The position numbers were made by a program, and so were the translations under genes. From NCBI GenBank assembly GCA_937996605.1, contig CALKVB010000100.1:1-6557 (forward strand): a stretch of DNA of 6,557 nt. The letters run 5' to 3'. Below the pieces are notes generated by a model. The model was given only the letters and a program-made list of their open reading frames with translations. It was not told the DNA's origin and did no database searches. This document shows, piece by piece, positions 1-5,922 of the stretch (within the stretch, counting starts at the first letter, position 1; every line of letters begins with the position of its first letter). Source of the DNA: an uncultured Oxalobacteraceae bacterium (GTDB lineage Bacteria; Pseudomonadota; Gammaproteobacteria; Burkholderiales; Burkholderiaceae_D).

Positions 1-249
1 AGCATCCCCGTAATTTGCTATGGTTTGCGTAGCGATTTTCTGGGGGAACCCTTTCCAGGTTCCAGTTATTTAATGACGCTTGCCGATACCATTGAAGAAC
101 TCAAAAACATCTGCACCTGCGGTAAGAAAGCGACTATGAATATTCGTGTCGATGAAAATGGTAAACGCATGACAGCGGGTGAGCAGATTTCGATTGGTGG
201 TAATGAGCGCTATCACCATGTTTGCGGACGCTGCTTCTATCACGGCTAA
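1..249 (+). CDS. tdk: Thymidine kinase, C-terminal fragment (left edge of window)
   Basis: This is the last 82 codons of a cytosolic thymidine kinase, which phosphorylates thymidine to dTMP with ATP in the pyrimidine salvage pathway. The frame is open from base 1, so the start and the ATP-binding P-loop lie outside the window. The visible part carries the family's conserved 'YGLRSDF' followed by 'GEPFPGS' (fragment residues 7-21), the nucleoside-binding lasso region. It also has the structural zinc ligands: a C-T-C pair at residues 38 and 40 ('ICTCGKKA') and C-x2-C at 75 and 78 ('VCGRC'). The segment 'GEQISIGGNERY' at about 60-71 is typical of type II (TK1-like) bacterial Tdk. The protein ends at a TAA at 247-249, shortly after the second zinc pair, as usual for this family, so the C-terminus appears complete. 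It is an isolated housekeeping gene here, with 424 non-coding bases after it. The identification is firm; only the partial state limits it. Confidence 0.95.
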   Translation, partial: SIPVICYGLRSDFLGEPFPGSSYLMTLADTIEELKNICTCGKKATMNIRVDENGKRMTAGEQISIGGNERYHHVCGRCFYHG

Positions 250-302
250 TTTCAACACTCGAATTGAACGCTCACTTCAGTAGATAAACCCATAGCCTAA
301 TA

Positions 303-397
303 CATCCCTGCCTTCGTGGGGGTAAGGCCGCAGCCTACCATGGCTCCAATTAAAGAATGGATTACCTCACCCTCATTCCTGCGGAAGCGAGCATCTA
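303..397. repeat. Two degenerate ATTCC-type intergenic palindromes in opposite orientation
   Basis: Bases 374-397 read CATTCCTGCGGAAGCGAGCA and onward. This resembles the widespread proteobacterial intergenic palindrome with an ATTCC(C/T)GC arm, a short GAA-containing loop and a GC(A/G)GGAAT arm, but the right arm has decayed. Bases 303-325, read on the minus strand, give a similar pattern (TTACCCCCACGAAGGCAGGG and onward), so the two would face each other about 48 bases apart. Between them lies a small hairpin: GGTAAGGC at 321-328 pairs with GCCTACC at 333-339, with one bulged A. Known elements of this shape are short mobile or MITE-like repeats found many times between genes. Whether this copy belongs to such a family in this genome is inference from pattern only. 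Confidence 0.35.
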
Positions 398-663
398 GTG
401 TCTTTCGTGGTTGAGAGCAAACGTTACGAGTTCACCTCACACCTTATTTAAGACTTGTCTCAAATACTGCTTCCAATCGAACATAGCAGTGTTTTTGTGT
501 GCGTATTGACTTGTTTCTATCGTTTTTTTGACCGCTTCCGTCGCCCATTTTTAGGTTTTGTCGATTCTTAAGTGACAACCGACATCCGTCTCTTTAATCT
601 CCGAACTCACTGGTACCGCAATTTAAATAACCCTCAGCCGCCAGTCTGAACAACGAAACAATC

Positions 664-667
664 GGAG
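664..667 (+). promoter_or_regulatory. Ribosome binding site of the secreted-protein gene
   Basis: GGAG lies 6 bases before the ATG at 674. It supports that start; the only other nearby in-frame ATG is nine codons downstream and would cut into the signal peptide. Confidence 0.7.
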
Positions 668-673
668 AATAAA

Positions 674-1216
674 ATGCTTATTTCAAAAATCTGGAAGCGT
701 ATGGCGGCAGTGTTATTGCTGGCGACGAGTGTCTTGACGGCTGGTAGTGCGATGGCAGATCGTGGCCCTGCGACCGCTGAAGAAAAAGAACGCGTAGTGA
801 AACTGGCTGCAGCAGCGGATAAAGATCCTGTTGCTGTGATGCGTTCGGCTGACGGCCGTTGGTTCGAAAAGTGGGCCGAAGAAGTACCGGATTATCAGTT
901 TGGCCCAGACGCAGGTGTGTTCTGGTTTCACAATGGTGTTGCTAAAGCAGATTTAATGCGTGTCTTGCGTTTTCATCATACCGTTAGCACCGCGGCCTTC
1001 CAGTTGCAAAAAAATATTAGTGACCCTATGAAAGATAACGCAACAACAGAAGCAACAACAATTGCAGGCATTGAAGGTCTGTTGCGTGCTTACGAGAGTT
1101 TGGTTGCCAAAAATCCAGAAAATAAGGTCGCAGCAATCGATGACCTGCTTGAGATGCGCAAAAATGGGAAATTGGCTGAATTCGTGAAGAAGCTTCCACC
1201 ACTGCCTAAACGTTAA
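674..1216 (+). CDS. Secreted protein of unknown function (180 residues)
   Basis: I do not recognise this family. The N-terminus is a clear Sec signal peptide: charged 'KIWKR' at residues 5-9, a hydrophobic core at about 10-24, and a probable cleavage site after 'AMA' (residue 28). The mature protein would have about 152 residues. It has no lipobox, no cysteine and no further membrane segment, so it is most likely a soluble periplasmic or secreted protein. The mature part looks mainly helical. Distinctive stretches are 'DGRWFEKW' (60-67), 'VPDYQFGP' (71-78), 'FWFHNG' (83-88) and 'RFHHTVS' (99-105), and it ends in 'KKLPPLPKR'. The aromatic-rich centre with a His-His pair could be a ligand or metal site, but no known catalytic motif is visible. 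A good GGAG site precedes the ATG. The M28 peptidase gene begins about 40 bases after the stop with no strong terminator between, so the two may share a transcript. That it is a real gene is well supported; its function is unknown. Confidence 0.85.
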   Translation: MLISKIWKRMAAVLLLATSVLTAGSAMADRGPATAEEKERVVKLAAAADKDPVAVMRSADGRWFEKWAEEVPDYQFGPDAGVFWFHNGVAKADLMRVLRFHHTVSTAAFQLQKNISDPMKDNATTEATTIAGIEGLLRAYESLVAKNPENKVAAIDDLLEMRKNGKLAEFVKKLPPLPKR

Positions 1217-1255
1217 TTGTTGATTATTTAGGGCAAAGCGCCAAAGGAAATCGTG

Positions 1256-2722
1256 ATGAACTCTTCACTACATCGCCCAACTAGCACCGTCAGTGTTACT
1301 TTGCTATTTGCACTCAATACCGTCTTGTCTTCGTTGCTAACCTTACCTGTGCAGGCAGCGCAAAATCTCGCTCCCGCTCAAGCTGCTGCACAGTCTTCAA
1401 GTCTTGATAGCTCGCGTGTTATTGTGACGGAAGTCGAGCGTGGGCAAAGCTTGATGCGTAACCTCGAAGAGATGTGTGATGGTATTGGTGCGCGTTTGAC
1501 AGGTTCTGTTGAATTGCGTCGTGCGCAGCATTGGGCGATGCTGAAGTTGCAGGAATATGGTGCCACTTCTGTGCAGGAAGAGGCCTATGATTTAGGAAAG
1601 GCTTGGCAGCGCGGGCAATCCAGTGCGCGTTTATTGAATGCCAGTCAGCAGCCAATTAAGATCGCACAGAAGGCATGGACCAGTGCTTCAAGTAAGGCAA
1701 TACGTGCGGAAGTGAAGATTGTCAATGTACGCAATCTAGAGGAGTTGCGCGGGGTTGTTTCTGGCCTCAAGGGTAAAATTATACTGGTGCAATCTCTGCC
1801 GAGACCGAGTGCCGCACAAGAGAAAAATCTCGAACAGTATTCACGTGAATACAACGCTTTGTTAGCAGAAGCACAGATGGCAGCGATCTTATTTGTTTCC
1901 GAGCGTGAGGGCAGTTTGTTGGACATGAGCGGCAGTCCGAACTCACGCTTTAAACACAATGCGGGCATCATTAGTAAACAACATGCCAATCTGTTGCAAC
2001 GTCTTATCGCTCGTGGGCAGACACCGCAATTGGAGGTTAAGTTCGGTGGCGGTTTTAGTCCACAAACAACCCAGGCATATAACGTCATCGCCGAAATTCG
2101 TGGTGCGGAGTTGCCAGAAGAAATGGTGATACTTGGTGTGCACCAAGATTCTTGGGATTTAGCCAGTGGTGCAACCGACAATGGTGTAGGCGTGGTAATG
2201 GCGATGGAAGTTCTGAGAACGATTCGTGCCTCGCGATTACCAATCAAGCGTAGTCTGCGTGTCGTGCTGTTTTCAGGCGAAGAGCAAGGCCTACTCGGGA
2301 GTAAAGCCTACGTCCGTCAACACGCGGCAGAACTAGAAAAAATCCAAGCGATGCTGACTATCGATAGCGGTGCTGGGCGCATCATCGGCTTTCCCGATAT
2401 GCAAGTCGATGCTTGGTACAGTGCGTTGAGCGGCATCAACAACAGCGTGAAAGAATTAAATCACCTCGATATCGTGTATGGCGTGTCACATGGTTCCGAT
2501 CATGAAAGTTTTTTTGAAAAGGGAATTCCTGCATTTTCTGCAATGCAGGAACCGCTCGATTACCTTACTCACACGTGGCATAGTGAAGTCGATAGTGTTG
2601 ATCACGTCAAACCGGAATACTTAGTTCACAACGCCAAGATACTTAGTTTGCTCAGTTACGCCTTACTCAATGCTGAAAAGTTACCTCAGCAGGCGCATCG
2701 TGAGCGAAAATCAAGTCAGTGA
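1256..2722 (+). CDS. Exported M28-family zinc metallopeptidase, carboxypeptidase Q (PGCP)-like
   Basis: This is a probable two-zinc exopeptidase that trims amino acids from peptides outside the cytoplasm. Numbering is from the ATG at 1256 (488 residues). A signal peptide covers about residues 1-34, ending 'PVQA'. 'DGIGARLTGS' (75-84) matches the conserved start of the carboxypeptidase Q type. A protease-associated (PA)-like insert spans roughly 150-270. The catalytic domain shows the expected M28 residues in order: H296 in 'GVHQDSWD', bridging D308 in 'GATDNGVG', catalytic E342 and zinc ligand E343 in 'FSGEEQGLLGS', D370 in 'TIDSGAG', and H442 in 'HSEVDS', the counterpart of the usual H-T-x-x-D-T. 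It therefore looks active, and its length is normal. A GTG at 1253 directly precedes the ATG. AAGGA at 1244-1248 is 7 bases from the ATG but only 4 from the GTG, so I prefer the ATG. Substrate specificity (carboxy- or aminopeptidase) cannot be read from the sequence. Confidence 0.92.
   Translation: MNSSLHRPTSTVSVTLLFALNTVLSSLLTLPVQAAQNLAPAQAAAQSSSLDSSRVIVTEVERGQSLMRNLEEMCDGIGARLTGSVELRRAQHWAMLKLQEYGATSVQEEAYDLGKAWQRGQSSARLLNASQQPIKIAQKAWTSASSKAIRAEVKIVNVRNLEELRGVVSGLKGKIILVQSLPRPSAAQEKNLEQYSREYNALLAEAQMAAILFVSEREGSLLDMSGSPNSRFKHNAGIISKQHANLLQRLIARGQTPQLEVKFGGGFSPQTTQAYNVIAEIRGAELPEEMVILGVHQDSWDLASGATDNGVGVVMAMEVLRTIRASRLPIKRSLRVVLFSGEEQGLLGSKAYVRQHAAELEKIQAMLTIDSGAGRIIGFPDMQVDAWYSALSGINNSVKELNHLDIVYGVSHGSDHESFFEKGIPAFSAMQEPLDYLTHTWHSEVDSVDHVKPEYLVHNAKILSLLSYALLNAEKLPQQAHRERKSSQ
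2526..2551 (+). repeat. Perfect 10-bp inverted repeat inside the peptidase gene
   Basis: TTCCTGCATT (2526-2535) is the exact reverse complement of AATGCAGGAA (2542-2551), with a 6-base loop. It lies in codons for 'IPAFSAMQEP', a part of the peptidase that seems conserved in the carboxypeptidase Q type, so the symmetry may be an accident of codon choice. In mRNA it would form a stable hairpin. No T tract follows, so it does not look like a terminator. Confidence 0.6.
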
Positions 2723-2795
2723 TGAGCGGCGAGAATTTCGAATAGTTTTTGTAAAAATTTACTGGCAACGTCGCTCACTGTTTTAATTCTTAAAA
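2717..2795 (+). terminator. Candidate terminator after the M28 peptidase gene
   Basis: TGAGCGGCG (2723-2731), starting directly after the stop codon, pairs with CGTCGCTCA (2769-2777) over 9 bp including one G-T pair. Four further pairs (CAGT 2717-2720 with ACTG 2777-2780) are possible as an alternative pairing across a 3-base bulge. TTTTAATTCTT follows the stem at 2781. The 37-base loop is long but AT-rich and can fold on itself (GTAAA/TTTAC at about 2752-2763). A second AT-only hairpin, TTTTAA/TTAAAA, sits at 2781-2795. The location between convergent genes fits a terminator, but the long loop and weak T tract keep this tentative. No comparable T-tailed hairpin is seen for the minus-strand operon, only a 5-bp ACGCA/TGCGT stem near 2816-2833. 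Confidence 0.4.
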
Positions 2796-2837
2796 TTAAT
2801 ACGGTGAACGACATACGCAAGCGGCAGTGCGTCGATC

Positions 2838-3989
2838 TTAATCTAAGGTTTGACGATAACGCTTCAAGGCGATAAAGCCAGCCACAAACAAGAAGGCCAG
2901 CATAGGCCAAAGCTCTTGCGCTAATTGATCGACCGAGTTTCCCTTCAACAGAATGCCACGTACGATGCGAAGGAAATGCGTGAGCGGCAATACTTCACCA
3001 ATGTTTTGCGCCCACACCGGCATGGCGCGGAAAGGAAACATAAAGCCTGATAGCAGAATCGACGGCAAGAAAAAGAAGAAAGTCATCTGCATCGCTTGTA
3101 ACTGATTTTTGGCAATGGTGGAAAAGGTAAATCCGACCGCCAAATTGGCCATGATGAAAATTCCAATCAAGCTCAGCAGTAAAGGCAAACTGCCGACCAT
3201 AGGCACATCGAAAATAATGAAGGCCGCGCTCATAATGACGGTCAGTTGAATATAGCCGATCAGCACATAGGGCAGGATCTTGCCGACCATCACTTCAGCT
3301 GGGCGCACTGGTGTGGCGAGCAAATTTTCCATGGTGCCACGTTCACGTTCTCGCGTCATGGCGAGTGAGGTCAACATGATCATGGTCATGGTAAGAATTG
3401 TGCCGATCAAACCTGGCACAATGTTGTAGCGCGATAAGCCTTCAGGGTTATAGCGTTTATGGATACGAATATCATAGGCTTGCGGCGCGCTTTGCAAGCG
3501 CTGCAAGGGGCCTACTAAATCGTTCTTCAGTGCGAGTGGTGCGATAGCACTGAGAGCAGCAATGGCATTGCCCGCTGCGGAAGGGTCGGTGGCATCGGCG
3601 GAAATCAGCAAGCTCGGTTTTTCACCTCGTACAATTTTTTCTGTGAAGCGCGGTGGAATCACGACTAAGAACTGTACCTTGCCATTTTCGACTAAATCGT
3701 CAGCTTCCTTCTCGCTTTTGAGATTGTAGTCAATCCGAAAATAGCCCGTGTTTTGCAGCGCCGCTGTAAAGCTGCGTGCAAATGGACCTTGATCTAAATT
3801 GACTAAGGCGGTCGGTAGGCCTTTGGGGTCGGTATTGATGGCATAGCCGAACATGATCAGCTGCATGATGGGGATGCCGACGGCCATCGCGAAGGTTAAG
3901 CGATCGCGCATCATTTGTTGGAATTCTTTGATGAATACCGCTAAGCAGCGTTTCCACGAAAAATTTAAAACTTTAGAGAAACGACTCAT
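2838..3989 (-). CDS. ABC-2 type transporter permease (YhhJ/YbhR-like)
   Basis: This is the inner-membrane subunit of the exporter encoded by this operon, 383 residues from the ATG at 3989. After a cytoplasmic N-terminus the first membrane helix covers about residues 31-50. A large periplasmic domain (about 52-188) follows, then five more helices at about 190-210, 239-259, 269-290, 302-319 and 359-374. That is the six-helix plan of the drug-type ABC-2 family. The cytoplasmic motif 'RERERGTMENLL' (213-224) followed by 'ATPVRPAEVMVGK' is the hallmark that contacts the ATPase. A TTG at 3995 extends the frame by two codons, but GAGGA at 3998-4002 is 8 bases from the ATG and only 2 from the TTG, so I prefer the ATG. 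It lies 2 bases after the ATPase stop, implying coupled translation. Only one permease is present, so it probably acts as a homodimer, unlike E. coli YbhS-YbhR. The transported substrate is unknown. Confidence 0.93.
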   Translation of the reverse strand: MSRFSKVLNFSWKRCLAVFIKEFQQMMRDRLTFAMAVGIPIMQLIMFGYAINTDPKGLPTALVNLDQGPFARSFTAALQNTGYFRIDYNLKSEKEADDLVENGKVQFLVVIPPRFTEKIVRGEKPSLLISADATDPSAAGNAIAALSAIAPLALKNDLVGPLQRLQSAPQAYDIRIHKRYNPEGLSRYNIVPGLIGTILTMTMIMLTSLAMTRERERGTMENLLATPVRPAEVMVGKILPYVLIGYIQLTVIMSAAFIIFDVPMVGSLPLLLSLIGIFIMANLAVGFTFSTIAKNQLQAMQMTFFFFLPSILLSGFMFPFRAMPVWAQNIGEVLPLTHFLRIVRGILLKGNSVDQLAQELWPMLAFLFVAGFIALKRYRQTLD

Positions 3990-3991
3990 GA

Positions 3992-4936
3992 TCAACGTCC
4001 TCGCTCTTGTGCGTGTTGAAAATTATCGGGCGCCGAGGCAATCATACTAATAAACACGTCTTCCAGATTGGCGCGACTGGCTTCAATTTGTATTGGATGT
4101 TGATGGCGCACTCGCTCTAATGCCGCTAGCACTAAATCTTGCTCTAAGCCTGCCACGTGTACCGCATTGCCAAATGCGGCCACACTCAATACGCCTTCTG
4201 ATTGTTTGAGGGGCTCTAAAATTTGGCCTAAGCCTTCACCTTGTACCGTCCATACTTTAAGTTGAGATTGATCGATGATCTGCGCTTCGGTACCGCGTGC
4301 CAAAATTTTGCCGTAGGCGATGTAGACTAGCTCATGACAACGTTCCGCCTCATCCATGTAATGCGTGGATACTAAGACCGTAATCCCTTGCGCTGCTAAG
4401 TGATGAATTTGATCCCAAAAGTCGCGTCGTGCTTTAGGGTCGACACCGGCTGTAGGCTCGTCGAGCAACAAGAGACGCGGTTCATGAATTAAGCAAGCAG
4501 CTAGCGCTAAACGTTGTTTCCATCCTCCAGAGAGTGATCCTGCTAACTGCGAAGCGCGTGCAGTCAAACCGAGTCGTTCAAGAGACGCATCAACCGCATC
4601 TTTGCGATGCGGCAGCTCAAACAAACGAGCGATAAAGTCTAAATTTTGGCGTATTGACAGATCTTCATACAATCCAAATTTTTGTGTCATGTAGCCGACT
4701 TGGCGTTTGATCTTAGCGGCATCTTTGAAGATGTCGAGACCAAGGCAGGCGCCGCTGCCAGCATCGGGTGTCAACAAGCCACACAGCATGCGAATGGTGG
4801 TGGTCTTGCCGCTACCATTGGGCCCGAGAAAGCCGCAAATGGTGCCTTGTGCGACTTGGATATCGACTTGGTCCACCACGGCGCGGCCGCCATAAGACTT
4901 GCTTAGCCCTTGGACATCAATCGCTAAGCTACTCAC
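3992..4936 (-). CDS. ABC transporter ATP-binding protein of the exporter (YbhF/RbbA-like, single domain)
   Basis: This cytoplasmic ATPase drives the adjacent ABC-2 permease; it has 314 residues. All nucleotide-binding motifs are present in order: Walker A 'GPNGSGKT' (38-45), Q-loop Q85 in 'YMTQKFGLY', signature 'LSGGWKQRL' (135-143), Walker B 'LLLLDEPTAGVDP' (155-167) with catalytic E160, and H-loop H191 in 'VSTHYMDEAE'. A C-terminal extension (about 225-300), ending in the 'LEDVFISMI' motif at 291-299, is typical of ATPases paired with ABC-2 drug-type permeases. It holds one nucleotide-binding domain, whereas E. coli YbhF has two in one chain, so it must dimerise. It starts at a GTG at 4936 that overlaps the stop of the adaptor gene by four bases (GTGA). 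A GGAG at 4945-4948 sits 8 bases upstream. The overlap suggests translational coupling. Confidence 0.95.
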   Translation of the reverse strand: MSSLAIDVQGLSKSYGGRAVVDQVDIQVAQGTICGFLGPNGSGKTTTIRMLCGLLTPDAGSGACLGLDIFKDAAKIKRQVGYMTQKFGLYEDLSIRQNLDFIARLFELPHRKDAVDASLERLGLTARASQLAGSLSGGWKQRLALAACLIHEPRLLLLDEPTAGVDPKARRDFWDQIHHLAAQGITVLVSTHYMDEAERCHELVYIAYGKILARGTEAQIIDQSQLKVWTVQGEGLGQILEPLKQSEGVLSVAAFGNAVHVAGLEQDLVLAALERVRHQHPIQIEASRANLEDVFISMIASAPDNFQHAQERGR

Positions 4937-5922
4937 GATTTTTTCTCCGTGCTAGCACTCGCTGCTTTACTCAATTTGACATCAATCGGTTGGCCCGGAT
5001 GCATTTGCTTTGCCGTGACAGGATCAGGGCGTGCTTCAATCAAGAACATCAACTTGGCGCGTTGAGCATTGGAATAAATGACTGGTGGTGTGTATTCAGC
5101 TTGGCTAGCGATGCGCGTGACTGTTGCAGTAATCGGCGCTGCGCAGCCATCGCATTGAACAGAAACACTGTCGCCCGCATGAATCGTCGCTAATTCCGCT
5201 TCGGGCACATAAAAACGAAACTTCACGTTGCCTGGCGGTAGAAGCGATAAGACTGGTTGCCCAGCACTGACCACTTCACCCGCCCGGAAAAACACATCGC
5301 TGATCAATCCTGCTTGTGGCGCTACTTCGGTTTTTTGTTTTCCCCGCCAATTGCTTTGGCGCAGTACTTGTTCTGCTGCCAGTGCATTGGCGTTAGCGGC
5401 CGCACGTTCGTCAACTCGTGCGGGTAGACTAGCCACAGCGAGCGCGGCTTTGAGCTCATTGACGCGTGCTTGGGTGAGTTTGAGATTGGTGCTGGCATCA
5501 TCGATTTTGGCTTTGGAGATAAAGCCTTGCGCTAGCAATTGTTGTTGGCGTTGCAGTTCGTTTTGTGCCAAGGTCGCTTGCGCTTCCGCACTCGCCAATT
5601 GTGCTCGTGTGACCGCGATTTCTTCTTGGCGTTTGCCTTTCTCGGTGTTGAGTGCTTGCGCTTTAGCGGCTTGTGCGCGTGCAGTGGCTTCTTCTACGTT
5701 CGCATTTTCGGCTTCTTTGTCGAGGCTAAACAAGGCAGCATTTGCGGTAACCTCTTGGCCAGCTTGCACGTTCAAGGTTTCGATGCGCCCACCCAGTGGT
5801 GATGCAATATAGAGATATTCACCTTCCACATAGCCAGTCCACGATTTGTTTGGGGGCGGGCTGCAAGCGCTCAGTGAAAAGCTAGTGGCTAACAATGCTA
5901 AAAGAATTGTGTGCTTACGCAT
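4933..5922 (-). CDS. HlyD-family membrane-fusion lipoprotein (periplasmic adaptor, YbhG/YhiI-like)
   Basis: This 329-residue adaptor joins the inner-membrane ABC exporter to an outer-membrane channel. The N-terminus is a lipoprotein signal peptide with lipobox 'LSAC' (17-20), so Cys20 should be lipidated. The first half of a lipoyl/biotinyl-like domain follows ('SPLGGRIETLNVQAGQEV', 41-58), then an Ala/Gln/Glu-rich coiled-coil hairpin (about 68-165) and a further helical stretch to about 190. The second lipoyl half ends near 'GEVVSAGQPVLSL' (215-227). A beta-barrel domain (about 230-296) contains 'CDGC' (257-260) and 'YTPPVIYS' (277-284), which recur in this adaptor subgroup. The last 15 residues are low-complexity and charged. 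The ATG at 5922 has GGAG at 5932-5935, 9 bases away. Its first 8 bases overlap the end of the regulator gene and its last 4 overlap the ATPase start. No outer-membrane factor gene is in the window, so a TolC-like partner encoded elsewhere is inferred. Confidence 0.93.
   Translation of the reverse strand: MRKHTILLALLATSFSLSACSPPPNKSWTGYVEGEYLYIASPLGGRIETLNVQAGQEVTANAALFSLDKEAENANVEEATARAQAAKAQALNTEKGKRQEEIAVTRAQLASAEAQATLAQNELQRQQQLLAQGFISKAKIDDASTNLKLTQARVNELKAALAVASLPARVDERAAANANALAAEQVLRQSNWRGKQKTEVAPQAGLISDVFFRAGEVVSAGQPVLSLLPPGNVKFRFYVPEAELATIHAGDSVSVQCDGCAAPITATVTRIASQAEYTPPVIYSNAQRAKLMFLIEARPDPVTAKQMHPGQPIDVKLSKAASASTEKKS

Larger units (their letters stand above)
250..673. other. 424-base non-coding gap between tdk and the secreted-protein gene
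   Basis: No credible coding frame is seen on either strand. The first part (about 300-410) holds two degenerate palindrome-like elements, listed separately. Bases 480-560 are T-rich, with short T runs. Just before the next gene lie an AT-rich patch (621-630) and a good Shine-Dalgarno GGAG at 664-667. A possible promoter is a TTTAAT hexamer at 592-597 (5 of 6 matches to the sigma-70 -10 box), but the matching -35 position (TTAAGT at 568-573, 18-base spacer) is poor. I therefore do not annotate a promoter. A 5-bp inverted repeat, TTGTC (558-562) and GACAA (574-578), could be an operator but is too short to claim. No strong terminator is seen after tdk; the only hairpin there has 5-bp arms (251-255 and 264-268) and no T tract. 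Confidence 0.6.

Noticed and set aside
251..268. Hairpin directly after the tdk stop codon
   Set aside because: The arms are only 5 bp (TTCAA/TTGAA), AT-rich, with an 8-base loop and no following T tract, so it does not qualify as a terminator.
558..578. Inverted repeat TTGTC...GACAA upstream of the secreted-protein gene
   Set aside because: Five-base arms with an 11-base spacer are expected by chance in 400 bases, and there is no second copy or nearby regulator gene to support an operator.
506..597. Possible sigma-70 promoters for the secreted-protein gene: TTGACT at 506-511, TTGACC at 528-533, TTTAAT at 592-597
   Set aside because: The good -35-like boxes have no acceptable -10 at 16-18 bases, and the good -10-like box has only a 3-of-6 -35 partner. 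None can be called with confidence.
1645..2247. Long open frame on the minus strand (200 codons) opposite the peptidase gene
   Set aside because: It lies entirely antisense to a well-supported M28 coding region, its translation is rich in Arg, Ser, Leu and Ile with no recognisable domain, and its start lacks supporting context. It is a shadow frame.
5228..5812. Long open frame on the plus strand (194 codons) opposite the adaptor gene
   Set aside because: It mirrors the Ala/Gln-rich coiled-coil region of the adaptor, giving an Ala/Ser/Cys/Arg-rich translation with no domain pattern. It is explained by the composition of the real gene.
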